Source of the DNA: Rathayibacter_A sp036510655
GTDB taxonomy: Bacteria; Actinomycetota; Actinomycetes; Actinomycetales; Microbacteriaceae
Assembly (NCBI GenBank): GCA_036510655.1
Contig: DATCDQ010000098.1
Coordinates: 15,537-79,536 of the forward strand
Direction: 5' to 3'
Length of the DNA stretch: 64,000 bases
Below the pieces are notes generated by a model. It saw only the letters and a list, made by a program, of their open reading frames with translations. It was not told the DNA's origin and ran no database searches. Position numbers and translations under genes: made by a program. Positions 36,240-44,056 of the stretch are shown piece after piece; the stretch's first letter is position 1, and each line of letters opens with the position of its first letter.

Positions 36240-37235
36240 ATGCGCGCACCAATCCATACGGTTCTTCTCGTCGGCGCCACGGCGCTCGCACTCATGCTCA
36301 GCGGATGCTCCGCTGCCGCGAGCGGCCAGTCCGCGGCATCCGCCTCGGTGACAGCGTCGGCTGCCGCGTCCGGGCCGATCGACAACTGCGGCACCACTGT
36401 GACGGTCGGAGCCCCGCCGAAGCGCATCGTGACGATCAAATCCTCCGCGACCGAACTCTTGCTCGCCCTCGGACTGGGCAAGCGCATCGTCGGCTCAGCA
36501 TTCCTCGATGGACCGATCCCTGCCTCGCTCGCCAGCCACGGAACGCCGAAGGTGATCAGTGAGTTCCTGCCCGGGCAAGAGGCTGTGCTCGCACTGCAAC
36601 CGGACTTCATTTACGGCGGCTGGGAGTCGAACTTCTCCGCAGACGGTGTCGGTGAGCGCGCCTCGCTCGCCGGCCTCGGAATCGGCACCTACGTGTCGCC
36701 GTCGGCGTGCAAGGAGAGTTCCCTCATGCCCGACCCGCTCACGTTCAACACCGTGTTCACCGAGATCGATCAGGCCGGCCGCATTTTCGGGGCGAGCGCT
36801 GCGGCGCAAAAGCTCGTGACACAACAGAAGGCGCAACTGCGTGCGCTCACGCCGCCGAAGAAGTCGGTCAGTGCACTGTGGTACTCAAGCGGCGGCACCA
36901 CCCCATATGTCGGGGCGGGCATCGGTGCGCCGGAGATGATCATGCGGGCGTCCGGGCTCGACAACATCTTCTCGAATGTGCACGACACCTGGAGTTCGGT
37001 CAGTTGGGAAGCGATCGCCGCGGCGAACCCGCACGTCATCGTGGTCGTCGATGCGGACTGGAACACCGCGAAATCGAAGATCAGCACGCTGGAAACCAAT
37101 CCGGTCACCAAGAATCTCGATGCGGTCGTCCATCACCGCTTCATCGTGCTGCCGTTCGCGTCGACTGAAGCAGGGGTGCGCAACGTGCAAGCGGCTGCGG
37201 GCGTGATCGCCCAATTGAAGAAGCTGAACAATTGA
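36240..37235 (+). CDS. ABC transporter substrate-binding lipoprotein, putative F420-0 uptake
   Basis: A 331-residue lipoprotein: signal peptide with lipobox LMLSGC (Cys23), then a class III binding protein of the Fe/B12 type (PPKRIVTIKSSATELLLALGLG, core shown as IKSSATELLLALG; FLPGQEAVLALQPDFIYGGW). It is followed by a FecCD-type permease and ATPase, and then, on the other strand, by cofE and an F420-dependent enzyme. This arrangement matches the cassette predicted (TIGR03868/03869/03873) to import F420-0 in actinobacteria. The call depends mainly on this context; a corrinoid or siderophore is the alternative. The ribosome-binding site is weak. Confidence 0.82.
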   Translation: MRAPIHTVLLVGATALALMLSGCSAAASGQSAASASVTASAAASGPIDNCGTTVTVGAPPKRIVTIKSSATELLLALGLGKRIVGSAFLDGPIPASLASHGTPKVISEFLPGQEAVLALQPDFIYGGWESNFSADGVGERASLAGLGIGTYVSPSACKESSLMPDPLTFNTVFTEIDQAGRIFGASAAAQKLVTQQKAQLRALTPPKKSVSALWYSSGGTTPYVGAGIGAPEMIMRASGLDNIFSNVHDTWSSVSWEAIAAANPHVIVVVDADWNTAKSKISTLETNPVTKNLDAVVHHRFIVLPFASTEAGVRNVQAAAGVIAQLKKLNN

Positions 37236-37248
37236 AGAAGACGGACAG

Positions 37249-38295
37249 ATGACGCTCGCGGCCGCCGCACATCCCCGCGTCCGGCGCTCCAGCCGCGCGG
37301 CAGCATGGACACTGGCCCTCGCTGTCACCCTCGTGGCGGTCGGCTGCATCGCCGTCACGATCGGGCCGGCCGGCATCAGCCTCGATGATGTGGCCAGAAG
37401 CATCGGCCACCACATCGGCATCCCGGGTGTCGCAGCCCCACCGCTCCTGACGGATTCGATCGTCTGGCAGTTGCGCCTGCCTCGCGTGCTGACGGCGGCG
37501 GCGGTCGGCGCCGGCCTGGCCATCAGCGGTGCGGTCATGCAAAGCATCACGCGCAACCCGTTGGCGGACCCATACCTGCTCGGGGTCTCATCAGGCGCCA
37601 GTCTCGGCGCCGTCGCCGTGCTCATTCTCGGTGTGACGTTCGCCCTGCCGGCCGCTGCATTCGTCGGGGCATTCGCCGCGCTGATCGCGACCCTCGCCAT
37701 TGCCAAGTCGGGCGGATCGCTGTCCACGGGGCGACTGGTGCTGGCCGGTCTCGCGATCGCTCAACTGTGCGCGGCAGGCACCGCGTTCGTCATCTTCTGG
37801 TCCGCGAAGGGAGATTCCTACCGCGACATCCTCAACTGGCTTCTCGGCTCGCTGGCCGGCGCCACGTGGGTGTCGACGCTGATCTCATGGTCCGCGCTCG
37901 TCGTGATCGGCGTGCTGATCGTAGCGGCCGCGCCACGACTGGACGCCTTCGCGTTCGGCGACACGTCGGCCGCCTCACTCGGCGTCAACGTCAGCCCGAC
38001 GCGCTGGATGTTCCTCGGCGGTGTCGCACTGCTGACCGGGGCGATGGTCGCCGTCAGCGGTGCGATCGGCTTCATCGGGCTCATCCTGCCGCATATGGTG
38101 CGCGGGCTGGCGGGCCCCGGGCACCGCGAGCTGATCCCGGCCGCGGCCTTGGCCGGCGCTGCCTTCCTCATCGTTGCGGATACGCTTGCCCGCACCGTGT
38201 TCGACCCGCGCGAGTTGCCGGTCGGCATCGTCACGGCGATCATCGGCGTTCCAGTCTTCATCGTGCTGATCCGCAGCAGGAGGGTTGCAACATGA
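37249..38295 (+). CDS. ABC transporter permease (FecCD family), putative F420-0 uptake
   Basis: A 348-residue membrane protein with about nine to ten helices. Family motifs are LRLPRVLTAAAVGAGLAISG (core RLPRVLTA), AVMQSITRNPLADPYLLGVSSGA, shown as QSITRNPLADPYLLG, and GAIGFIGLILPHMVRGLAG, the coupling region that meets the ATPase. It starts 13 bp after the binding protein and its stop overlaps the ATPase start (ATGA). It should form the homodimeric channel of a type II importer. Confidence 0.88.
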   Translation: MTLAAAAHPRVRRSSRAAAWTLALAVTLVAVGCIAVTIGPAGISLDDVARSIGHHIGIPGVAAPPLLTDSIVWQLRLPRVLTAAAVGAGLAISGAVMQSITRNPLADPYLLGVSSGASLGAVAVLILGVTFALPAAAFVGAFAALIATLAIAKSGGSLSTGRLVLAGLAIAQLCAAGTAFVIFWSAKGDSYRDILNWLLGSLAGATWVSTLISWSALVVIGVLIVAAAPRLDAFAFGDTSAASLGVNVSPTRWMFLGGVALLTGAMVAVSGAIGFIGLILPHMVRGLAGPGHRELIPAAALAGAAFLIVADTLARTVFDPRELPVGIVTAIIGVPVFIVLIRSRRVAT

Positions 38296-39143
38296 GCATC
38301 ATCTTGGACGGAGTGACTCGCGAGGTCGATGGTAGACGCATCCTCGACGGAGTCTCCGCCGAGTTGCCAGCCGGCACCGTCACCGGTCTGCTCGGGCCGA
38401 ACGGTGCAGGCAAATCCACACTGCTGCGGCTGATCGCAGGAATCGACGCACCGACGACCGGTCGCGTGATTCTGGACGGCGCGATCGTGCACGAATTGCG
38501 GCGACGCGACGCCGCCAAGCGCATCGCTCTGCTCGAACAGAGTGCAGAACTGGAGACCGACCTGCGCGTGCTCGACGTCGTGCTGCTCGGCCGAATCCCA
38601 CATCGAACCGGCGTGTTCGGTGGTTTCGACGGCGCGGATGATCGCGCCATCGCCATTGCCGCGCTTCGCTCGGTTGGCGCAACCGACCTCGCGGAACGCA
38701 CCTGGCGCGGCCTCAGCGGTGGCGAGCGGCAACGGGTGCAGATCGCCCGGGCGCTGACGCAGGAGCCGTCACTTCTGCTGCTGGACGAACCGACCAACCA
38801 CCTCGATGTCACCGCCCAGCTGTCGCTCCTCGCGCAGGTTCGCCGACTCGGTCTCACCAGCGTGGTCGCTATTCACGATCTGAACCTGGCTGCCGCCTAC
38901 TGCGACCGGCTGCTCCTGTTGCAGAACGGAGCACTCGTTGCGGCCGGCAGCCCGCGCGAGGTCATCACGGCGGAGCTGATCGAGCGTGTCTACGGCGCAC
39001 AGTGCGACGTCATCAGGCATCCGCGTCACGGCGGGCCGCTCGTCGTCTACGCCATGGAAGGCGCGGCGTCCTCGGAACCGGCCTCAATTGAACCGGCGGC
39101 AACTGAACCGGGGGCTCTGGTCGCTGCCAGCCCGGCCGCATAA
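38292..39143 (+). CDS. ABC transporter ATP-binding protein, putative F420-0 uptake
   Basis: A 283-residue ATPase. Walker A is GPNGAGKST (35-43), the Q loop is near LLEQSAELETD, the signature is LSGGERQ (141-147), Walker B is LLLLDEPTNHLD and the switch His is in AIHDLNLAA. The domain ends around residue 255; the last ~28 residues are an Ala/Glu/Pro tail with a repeated EPA pattern made by a 15-bp tandem repeat, and this tail overlaps the end of cofE on the other strand by 97 bp. Confidence 0.88.
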   Translation: MSIILDGVTREVDGRRILDGVSAELPAGTVTGLLGPNGAGKSTLLRLIAGIDAPTTGRVILDGAIVHELRRRDAAKRIALLEQSAELETDLRVLDVVLLGRIPHRTGVFGGFDGADDRAIAIAALRSVGATDLAERTWRGLSGGERQRVQIARALTQEPSLLLLDEPTNHLDVTAQLSLLAQVRRLGLTSVVAIHDLNLAAAYCDRLLLLQNGALVAAGSPREVITAELIERVYGAQCDVIRHPRHGGPLVVYAMEGAASSEPASIEPAATEPGALVAASPAA

Positions 39144-39928
39144 CCCGCCGCGTAACCGGCCGCGTGGCCCTCGGCATACGCCTCCGCACTGCCGAGCCGG
39201 AACATGTCGGACTCGCCGGTGCGCACGATCGAGCGCGCGCCCAGCCCATCGTCAACACTGACGAGCCGGGCCATGCCGCGCACGACCGCGACCGGATGCC
39301 CGCCCGCCTTTCCCTTGACCAGATCCGTCATCCCTGCGAGTTCGTCGGCGACCGCCGGGGCAGTGACGGCCAACACGCGTCCCGCGCCATCCAGAACCCC
39401 TCGGAGATCCTCGACGACGACGATCCCCGCTGCGCCGATGGCGACATCCGTCTGCCCGACGCGCCACGGGCGCCCCAGCGTGTCGGTGATCACGACCCCG
39501 AGTTGCACACCGAAGCGCGAGACGAGTGCTGCGCGGAGAGCGCGTGCGGACGCATCCGGATCCACGGGCAGCAGCAGCACGGTGCCGGGTGCGGTGTTGC
39601 TCGCGTCGACGCCCGCCGCCGCCGCGACGATGCCGAGCCTGTTCTCGACGATTCGGGTCACCCCGTTCGGATGCTCACGGGTCGCTACGACGCGCACCGT
39701 CTCAGCCGTGATTGCATCCTCACGATCCATCGCGGCGACGATGCGCCCTTCGGCCTTCGACACGATTTTGCTTGTGACGCTGAGGATGTCGCCGTCGACG
39801 AGAGCGCGTGCCGGCTCACGCGCGGCCAACGCATCGACGGCGTCACCGATCAGCCGCGCGAGGTCGTCGCCGGGCTGCACCTCAGGGATGCCCTCCAGCG
39901 CCCACGACTCCACCGATGCGCCCGTCAT
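39047..39928 (-). CDS. cofE: F420-0:gamma-glutamyl ligase CofE
   Basis: A 293-residue enzyme that adds gamma-linked glutamates to F420-0. It matches CofE throughout: the start LEGIPEVQPGDDLARLI, GDILSVTSKIVSKAEGR, NGVTRIVENRLGIVAAAAGVD (core VENRLGIVAAAAGVDASN), VSRFGVQLGVVITDTLGRPW and the metal-binding DELAGMTDLVKGKA. The mycobacterial nitroreductase-like FbiB extension is absent. The ATG overlaps the LLM gene stop (ATGA). The last ~45 residues (AAGYAAGYAAG and further repeats) are low complexity and not part of the enzyme. Confidence 0.93.
   Translation of the reverse strand: MTGASVESWALEGIPEVQPGDDLARLIGDAVDALAAREPARALVDGDILSVTSKIVSKAEGRIVAAMDREDAITAETVRVVATREHPNGVTRIVENRLGIVAAAAGVDASNTAPGTVLLLPVDPDASARALRAALVSRFGVQLGVVITDTLGRPWRVGQTDVAIGAAGIVVVEDLRGVLDGAGRVLAVTAPAVADELAGMTDLVKGKAGGHPVAVVRGMARLVSVDDGLGARSIVRTGESDMFRLGSAEAYAEGHAAGYAAGYAAGLAATRAPGSVAAGSIEAGSEDAAPSMA
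39075..39119. repeat. 15-bp tandem repeat in the overlapping tails of the ABC ATPase and cofE
   Basis: Three units (39075-39089, 39090-39104, 39105-39119) of the form GAACCGGCxxCAAyT lie in the overlap and encode the variable C-termini of two proteins at once, one on each strand. A second, 12-bp repeat (about 39139-39186, GCGTAACCGGCC-like) lies just upstream in cofE and encodes AAGY-type repeats. Confidence 0.85.
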
Positions 39929-40929
39929 CGTGCGAGTTTCGGCAGCACGTCTCGACCGAACACGTCGATCCACTCGCGCTGATTGCGGCCGACGTTGTGC
40001 AGGTAGATGCGGTCGAAGCCGACGTCGACGAAGCGCTGGATTGCTGCCCGGTGTACGTCGGGGTCCGAGGAGATCACCATGCGACCCTCGAAGTCCTCCG
40101 GCCGCACGTGTTTGGCCAGCTGCTCGAACTCGAACGGGGAGCGAATGTCCGCTTTCGGAAACCTCATGCCGCCGTTCGGCCATTCGCGGAGTGCGTTCGC
40201 GAGCGCGAGCTCGTCGGTTTCGGCCCAACTCAGATGCAGCTGCAACACTTTCGGTGCTTTCGACGGGTCCTTGCCGGCCTCGCGCGCACCGGCGTCGAAG
40301 CGCGCCATCAACCCGCCGACCTTCTCCAGGGGCGCACCGACCGTGATCAGCCCGTCTGCGTGCCGCCCCGCCCGCTTCGCCGTCACCGGGCCGGCCGTGG
40401 CCACCAGGATGTCCGGGGCCTTCTCCGGCATGGTCCACAACCGGGTCGACTCGAGCTTGAAATACGGGCCGGAGTGCTTCACGTCGTTGCCGGAAAGCGA
40501 GCCGGAAAACAGTTTGGAGATGACCTCGATCGCTTCGAACATGCGGTTGATGCGTTCGGGTGCCTCCGGCCAGTAACCGCCGGCGATGTGCTCGTTCAGG
40601 GCCTCCCCCGATCCGACGCCGAGCCAATGCCGGCCCGGATACATCGCCCCGAGTGTGGCGGATGCCTGTGCCACCATCGCCGGATGCCACCGGAAGCTCG
40701 GCGTGGTGACCCCAGAGCCGAAGTCACCGCTCGTGCGCTCACCGACCGCCGCGAGCACGCTCCACACGAACGAGGCCTGCCCCTGAGCGGGCACCCATGG
40801 CTGAAAATGGTCCGACGCCATGACGCCTGAGAATCCATGCGCTTCGGCGTACGCACTCAGTTCAAGTGCCTCCGTCGGCGCGAACTGTTCCAACATCGCG
40901 GCATAGCCGATTGTCAGCGGAAATGACAT
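39925..40929 (-). CDS. F420-dependent LLM-class oxidoreductase (glucose-6-phosphate dehydrogenase-like)
   Basis: A 334-residue luciferase-like TIM barrel of the TIGR03557/Fgd group. Typical stretches are IGYAAMLEQFAPTEALELSA, DHFQPWVPAQGQASFVWS, GSGVTTPSFRWHPAMVAQA and GVGSGEALNEHI, which together hold the F420-binding residues (Asp/His near the start, then the GSGEALNE loop). It may reduce F420 to F420H2 and so feed the Ddn-like enzymes, but the sugar substrate cannot be confirmed from sequence. GAGGT precedes the ATG. It is in one operon with cofE. Confidence 0.88.
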   Translation of the reverse strand: MSFPLTIGYAAMLEQFAPTEALELSAYAEAHGFSGVMASDHFQPWVPAQGQASFVWSVLAAVGERTSGDFGSGVTTPSFRWHPAMVAQASATLGAMYPGRHWLGVGSGEALNEHIAGGYWPEAPERINRMFEAIEVISKLFSGSLSGNDVKHSGPYFKLESTRLWTMPEKAPDILVATAGPVTAKRAGRHADGLITVGAPLEKVGGLMARFDAGAREAGKDPSKAPKVLQLHLSWAETDELALANALREWPNGGMRFPKADIRSPFEFEQLAKHVRPEDFEGRMVISSDPDVHRAAIQRFVDVGFDRIYLHNVGRNQREWIDVFGRDVLPKLAR

Positions 40930-40934
40930 CTTCA

Positions 40935-41897
40935 CTACCTCTGCGGGGTCATGATGACCTGTCCGGCGTATGCGAAGCCACCACCGAATCCGAACAAAAG
41001 TGCGGGAACATCGGCCGGAATCCTTCCCGCGTGCCACCACTTCGACAACCCGAGCGGTATGCTCGCCGCCGACGTGTTGCCCGATTCGATCACATCCGTC
41101 ACCACGATTTTCGACTCGAGCCCGAGTTGCTTGGCGAGAGGTTCGATGATGCGCAGGTTGGCCTGGTGCGGAACGAACACCTCGATCTCCTCGAGCGTCA
41201 GACCCGCTTGCTCCACCGCCGATCGGGCGTGCGCCGCAGCCTCCGTGATCGCCCACCGGAAGATCGCTCGGCCGTCCTGCGTGAAGTGGTTGTCCGGCAT
41301 CTCGACCTCGATGGCGTGCGACAGTGTCGGCTCTGAACCCCACACCACCGGCCCCACTCGCGGGTCGTCCGTCGCCGTGAGCACGAAGGCACCGGCACCG
41401 TCAGCGGTCAGCACGCAGGTCGCGCGGTCGGTCCAATCGGTGATGGCGGACAGCTTCTCCGCTCCAATCACCAACACCGTGCGCACCGAGCCCGCCCGAA
41501 TCGCGTTGTCGGCGAGCGCCATCGCGTGCTCGAATCCGGAGCACGCGACGTTCACGTCGATGATCACCGGCGAGCGCGCACCGAGCGCGGCAGCCACCCG
41601 TCCAGCCGCATTGGGGCTGTGATCGAGCATCGAGGTGCTGGCGACGATGATCATGTCGATGTCGGCGATCTCGAGTGCAGCGTCCGCCAGTGCGTGCCGG
41701 GCGGCATTCGTCGCGAGCTCCGGCACCGATTCGTCGTCGCGTGCGATATGACGGGTACGGATGCCGGTGCGCGTCTGAATCCACGCGTCCGTCGTGTCGA
41801 CCATGGCGGCGAGCTCGTCATTCGTCAGCACGCGCTCAGGCTGGTAATGGCCGAGGCCGGCGATCCGAGAACCCGGTACGGTCAATGTCTGTCGCAT
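40935..41897 (-). CDS. 3-oxoacyl-ACP synthase III family protein (FabH-like)
   Basis: A 320-residue thiolase-fold condensing enzyme with a complete triad: Cys119 in VNVACSGFEHA, His244 in VPHQANLRII and Asn274 in ESGNTSAASIPLG. It resembles FabH over its full length (start IAGLGHYQPERVLTNDELA, core GLGHYQPERVLTN). It is not in a fatty-acid cluster, so it may initiate a special acyl chain or be a spare FabH. It starts at the ATG at 41897; the longer frame adds an Arg-rich leader without resemblance. Its stop is five bases before the LLM gene start, so the LLM and cofE genes may share its transcript. Confidence 0.9.
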   Translation of the reverse strand: MRQTLTVPGSRIAGLGHYQPERVLTNDELAAMVDTTDAWIQTRTGIRTRHIARDDESVPELATNAARHALADAALEIADIDMIIVASTSMLDHSPNAAGRVAAALGARSPVIIDVNVACSGFEHAMALADNAIRAGSVRTVLVIGAEKLSAITDWTDRATCVLTADGAGAFVLTATDDPRVGPVVWGSEPTLSHAIEVEMPDNHFTQDGRAIFRWAITEAAAHARSAVEQAGLTLEEIEVFVPHQANLRIIEPLAKQLGLESKIVVTDVIESGNTSAASIPLGLSKWWHAGRIPADVPALLFGFGGGFAYAGQVIMTPQR

Positions 41898-41991
41898 CTG
41901 GCCATTATGCCGCCCCGCCGCCGCGCGCGTGGGGCGGCGGGGCCGGCTACGAGTCGACGCCGGTTGCACTTCGGCGCTCTAAGCTGACGAT

Positions 41992-42237
41992 ATGGCGGAC
42001 CCGGTGCAACTCATCCAGACGGTTGCCCTCGGCACGCGGATGACGGTACGCACTCGCATCGAGGGCGGCTTCACGGATGCGCTCGGCTATCTGCGCGAGC
42101 GCACCGCTGGCGAGTGCGTCGTCGAGACTCGGCGCGGAAGGGTCACTCTCGCACTACAGGACGTGACGGCCGCGAAGGTGGTGCCACCACCACCGGCTCC
42201 ACGGCACTATGAGTCACGGCGCTCACCAGGCTGCTGA
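41992..42237 (+). CDS. Small SH3-like domain protein (N-terminal domain of Rv0428c-type acetyltransferases)
   Basis: An 81-residue protein: LGTRMTVRTRIEGGFTDALG is shortened here to TRMTVRTRIEGG and TDALGYLRE, followed by CVVETRRGRVTLALQDVTAAKVVPPPP, core TRRGRVTLALQDVTAAK. This is the beta-barrel found at the N-terminus of GNAT enzymes related to mycobacterial Rv0428c, but here no acetyltransferase follows. It appears as a complete stand-alone gene with a stop 15 bp inside the HdeD gene's end on the other strand. Its role is unknown. Confidence 0.7.
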   Translation: MADPVQLIQTVALGTRMTVRTRIEGGFTDALGYLRERTAGECVVETRRGRVTLALQDVTAAKVVPPPPAPRHYESRRSPGC

Positions 42238-42813
42238 AGTTACTCGTCTCGGCAGGGTCAGCAAGGACATCACGCTCACCGCGATCAGCAGGATCGCGCC
42301 TGCGATGATGAAAGCCTGCAACGTCAGCACGGGCAAGGTCAGCGCGAGAAGACCGGCGAGCAGGGCGAACAGCCCGCTGATCACGCCGAACCAACGTGGG
42401 AAGATCGTGCTCGCCGCCGCTCCGATCAGATCAACCAGGCCGCCGGCGATCCACCCCACGCCGATCACGAAGGCCAGCAAGACGATCGACTGCTGCGGAT
42501 CAGCGATACACAGGATGCCTGCGGCAAGAATGATCACGCCCAAAAGGCCGATCAGAAAACGGTGACCTGCACCGACATGCCTCGACACGAACGCCGCAGC
42601 AACCCGAACTACCCCGGAAACAATCAGGTACGCGCCGAAGAGCACCCCGATCAGTGCGAGCGTGGCGTCCTGCCAAATCAACGCCATGATGCCGACGATG
42701 ATCCCTACAATGGCGACGACGAGCGTCTCGCCGCGATGAAGCTGCAGCGAGAAGCCGGGTTTCAGATCGGGCGGTGCCTGCGCCGGAATAAAGGATGAAG
42801 TCACGGTGGCCAT
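42223..42813 (-). CDS. HdeD/DUF308 family membrane protein
   Basis: A 196-residue protein with six hydrophobic segments in two similar halves, each with Gly-rich turns (TLVVAIVGIIVGIMALI; RFLIGLLGVIILAAGILC). It matches the HdeD/DUF308 family. In enteric bacteria HdeD is linked to acid resistance; in actinobacteria the role is unknown. I start at the ATG at 42813 before ATVTSSF, preceded by AAAGGA. Its neighbours give no functional hint. Confidence 0.82.
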   Translation of the reverse strand: MATVTSSFIPAQAPPDLKPGFSLQLHRGETLVVAIVGIIVGIMALIWQDATLALIGVLFGAYLIVSGVVRVAAAFVSRHVGAGHRFLIGLLGVIILAAGILCIADPQQSIVLLAFVIGVGWIAGGLVDLIGAAASTIFPRWFGVISGLFALLAGLLALTLPVLTLQAFIIAGAILLIAVSVMSLLTLPRRVTSAAW

Positions 42814-42919
42814 TCCTTTCCACTCACCTGGGCAGGCGTGCCTGGCGCAAACCGGCCCGACTTCAGCCTGACTCCCTGCGCACCGAAAAGCAACGCCGGC
42901 GAGCGTCAATAAGCGGGAG

Positions 42920-43942
42920 TCAGGCGTCCACGTCGATCAGCACCTTGCCGATGGCGCCCGCCTCGACCGCACGATGCGCATCGGCGGTGCGTTCGAGAGG
43001 AAAACGGATGATCGGCAGCCCGGCCGCCTCACCAACGCGCAGCGCACCATCCGCCACAGCGTCGCTCACCGCTGCCACGGCTGCGTCCTTCTCGGCGAGG
43101 GTCGTCGTATAGGTGAGGATGAACTGGTATCGCACGTTTTTCGTCATGTTCGCGCGCACCGGCAGTGGAAGCACGGTGCCGACGTCCGCGGCATACAGCG
43201 CGATCGTGCCATTCGCGGCAATCACGTTCTGATCCAGCTCGAGGTTCGCGAGCGGGTCCACTTCGACGATGATGTCAACACCATCGGGGTGGATGCCGCG
43301 GATCGCGGCTTCGACATCCGCCTCACGATAGTTGATGACGTGCTGCGCACCGGCGCGCGCGGCGAGCTCCGCCTTCTCTGCACTGCTCACCGTCGTGATC
43401 ACGGTCGCGCCGGCCCAGCGGGCCAGCTCGATGGCGGCGTGACCGACGGCGCCGGCTCCGCCCGCGACGAGAACACTCCGACCGTGAAAGCTGCCGCCGG
43501 CCAACTGCGCTGAGGCGTGCTCGAACGCAGTGAGGGCACGATGGGCGGTCAGCGCGGGGATACCGAGCGTCGCACCCAGCTCGAATGACGCCGTTCCCGG
43601 CAGTGCGACGACCTGCCGGGCCGGCAATGTCACGTACTCCTGCGCGGTGCCGCCGCCGGCGTACTGTGCGGCGTCCCACACCCAGACGCGATCGCCGGGC
43701 GCGAGTCGGGTCACCCCGGTGCCGACGGCATCGACGACGCCGGCACCATCTTGGCCCGGCACCTTCGGCTGCGGCAGCAGCGCACCGTCTCCCGCGCCGG
43801 TCCGTGACTTCCAGTCCGTCGGGTTCACGCCCGCCACCGAGATCCTCACCCTGACCTGGCCCGCGGCGACGGCCGAAAACTCCCTCTCGACGAGCCGCAG
43901 AACCTCCGGCCCGCCAGTGTTGCGGTATTCGATGGCCCTCAC
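42920..43942 (-). CDS. NADPH:quinone reductase-like alcohol dehydrogenase (zeta-crystallin type)
   Basis: A 340-residue zinc-independent MDR enzyme. The GroES-like part reads VRVRISVAGVNPTDWKSRTG and GQDGAGVVDAVG; the NADPH site is VLVAGGAGAVGHAAIELA. The structural zinc cysteines of zinc ADHs are absent. I start with the GTG at 43942 because AAGGAGGG lies eight bases upstream and MRAIEYRNTGGPEVL is the family's usual beginning. It probably reduces quinones or enones. Confidence 0.92.
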   Translation of the reverse strand: MRAIEYRNTGGPEVLRLVEREFSAVAAGQVRVRISVAGVNPTDWKSRTGAGDGALLPQPKVPGQDGAGVVDAVGTGVTRLAPGDRVWVWDAAQYAGGGTAQEYVTLPARQVVALPGTASFELGATLGIPALTAHRALTAFEHASAQLAGGSFHGRSVLVAGGAGAVGHAAIELARWAGATVITTVSSAEKAELAARAGAQHVINYREADVEAAIRGIHPDGVDIIVEVDPLANLELDQNVIAANGTIALYAADVGTVLPLPVRANMTKNVRYQFILTYTTTLAEKDAAVAAVSDAVADGALRVGEAAGLPIIRFPLERTADAHRAVEAGAIGKVLIDVDA

Positions 43943-44056
43943 GATTGAACCCTCCTTGCTTCCGGCGCTGTTCCCGTCCCATTCTCCGCCACGCAGCGCG
44001 CGCTGTGCGCGGCATCCGCAATGCCAGGATGGGAAGTACTCAACGGAGGGAACATA

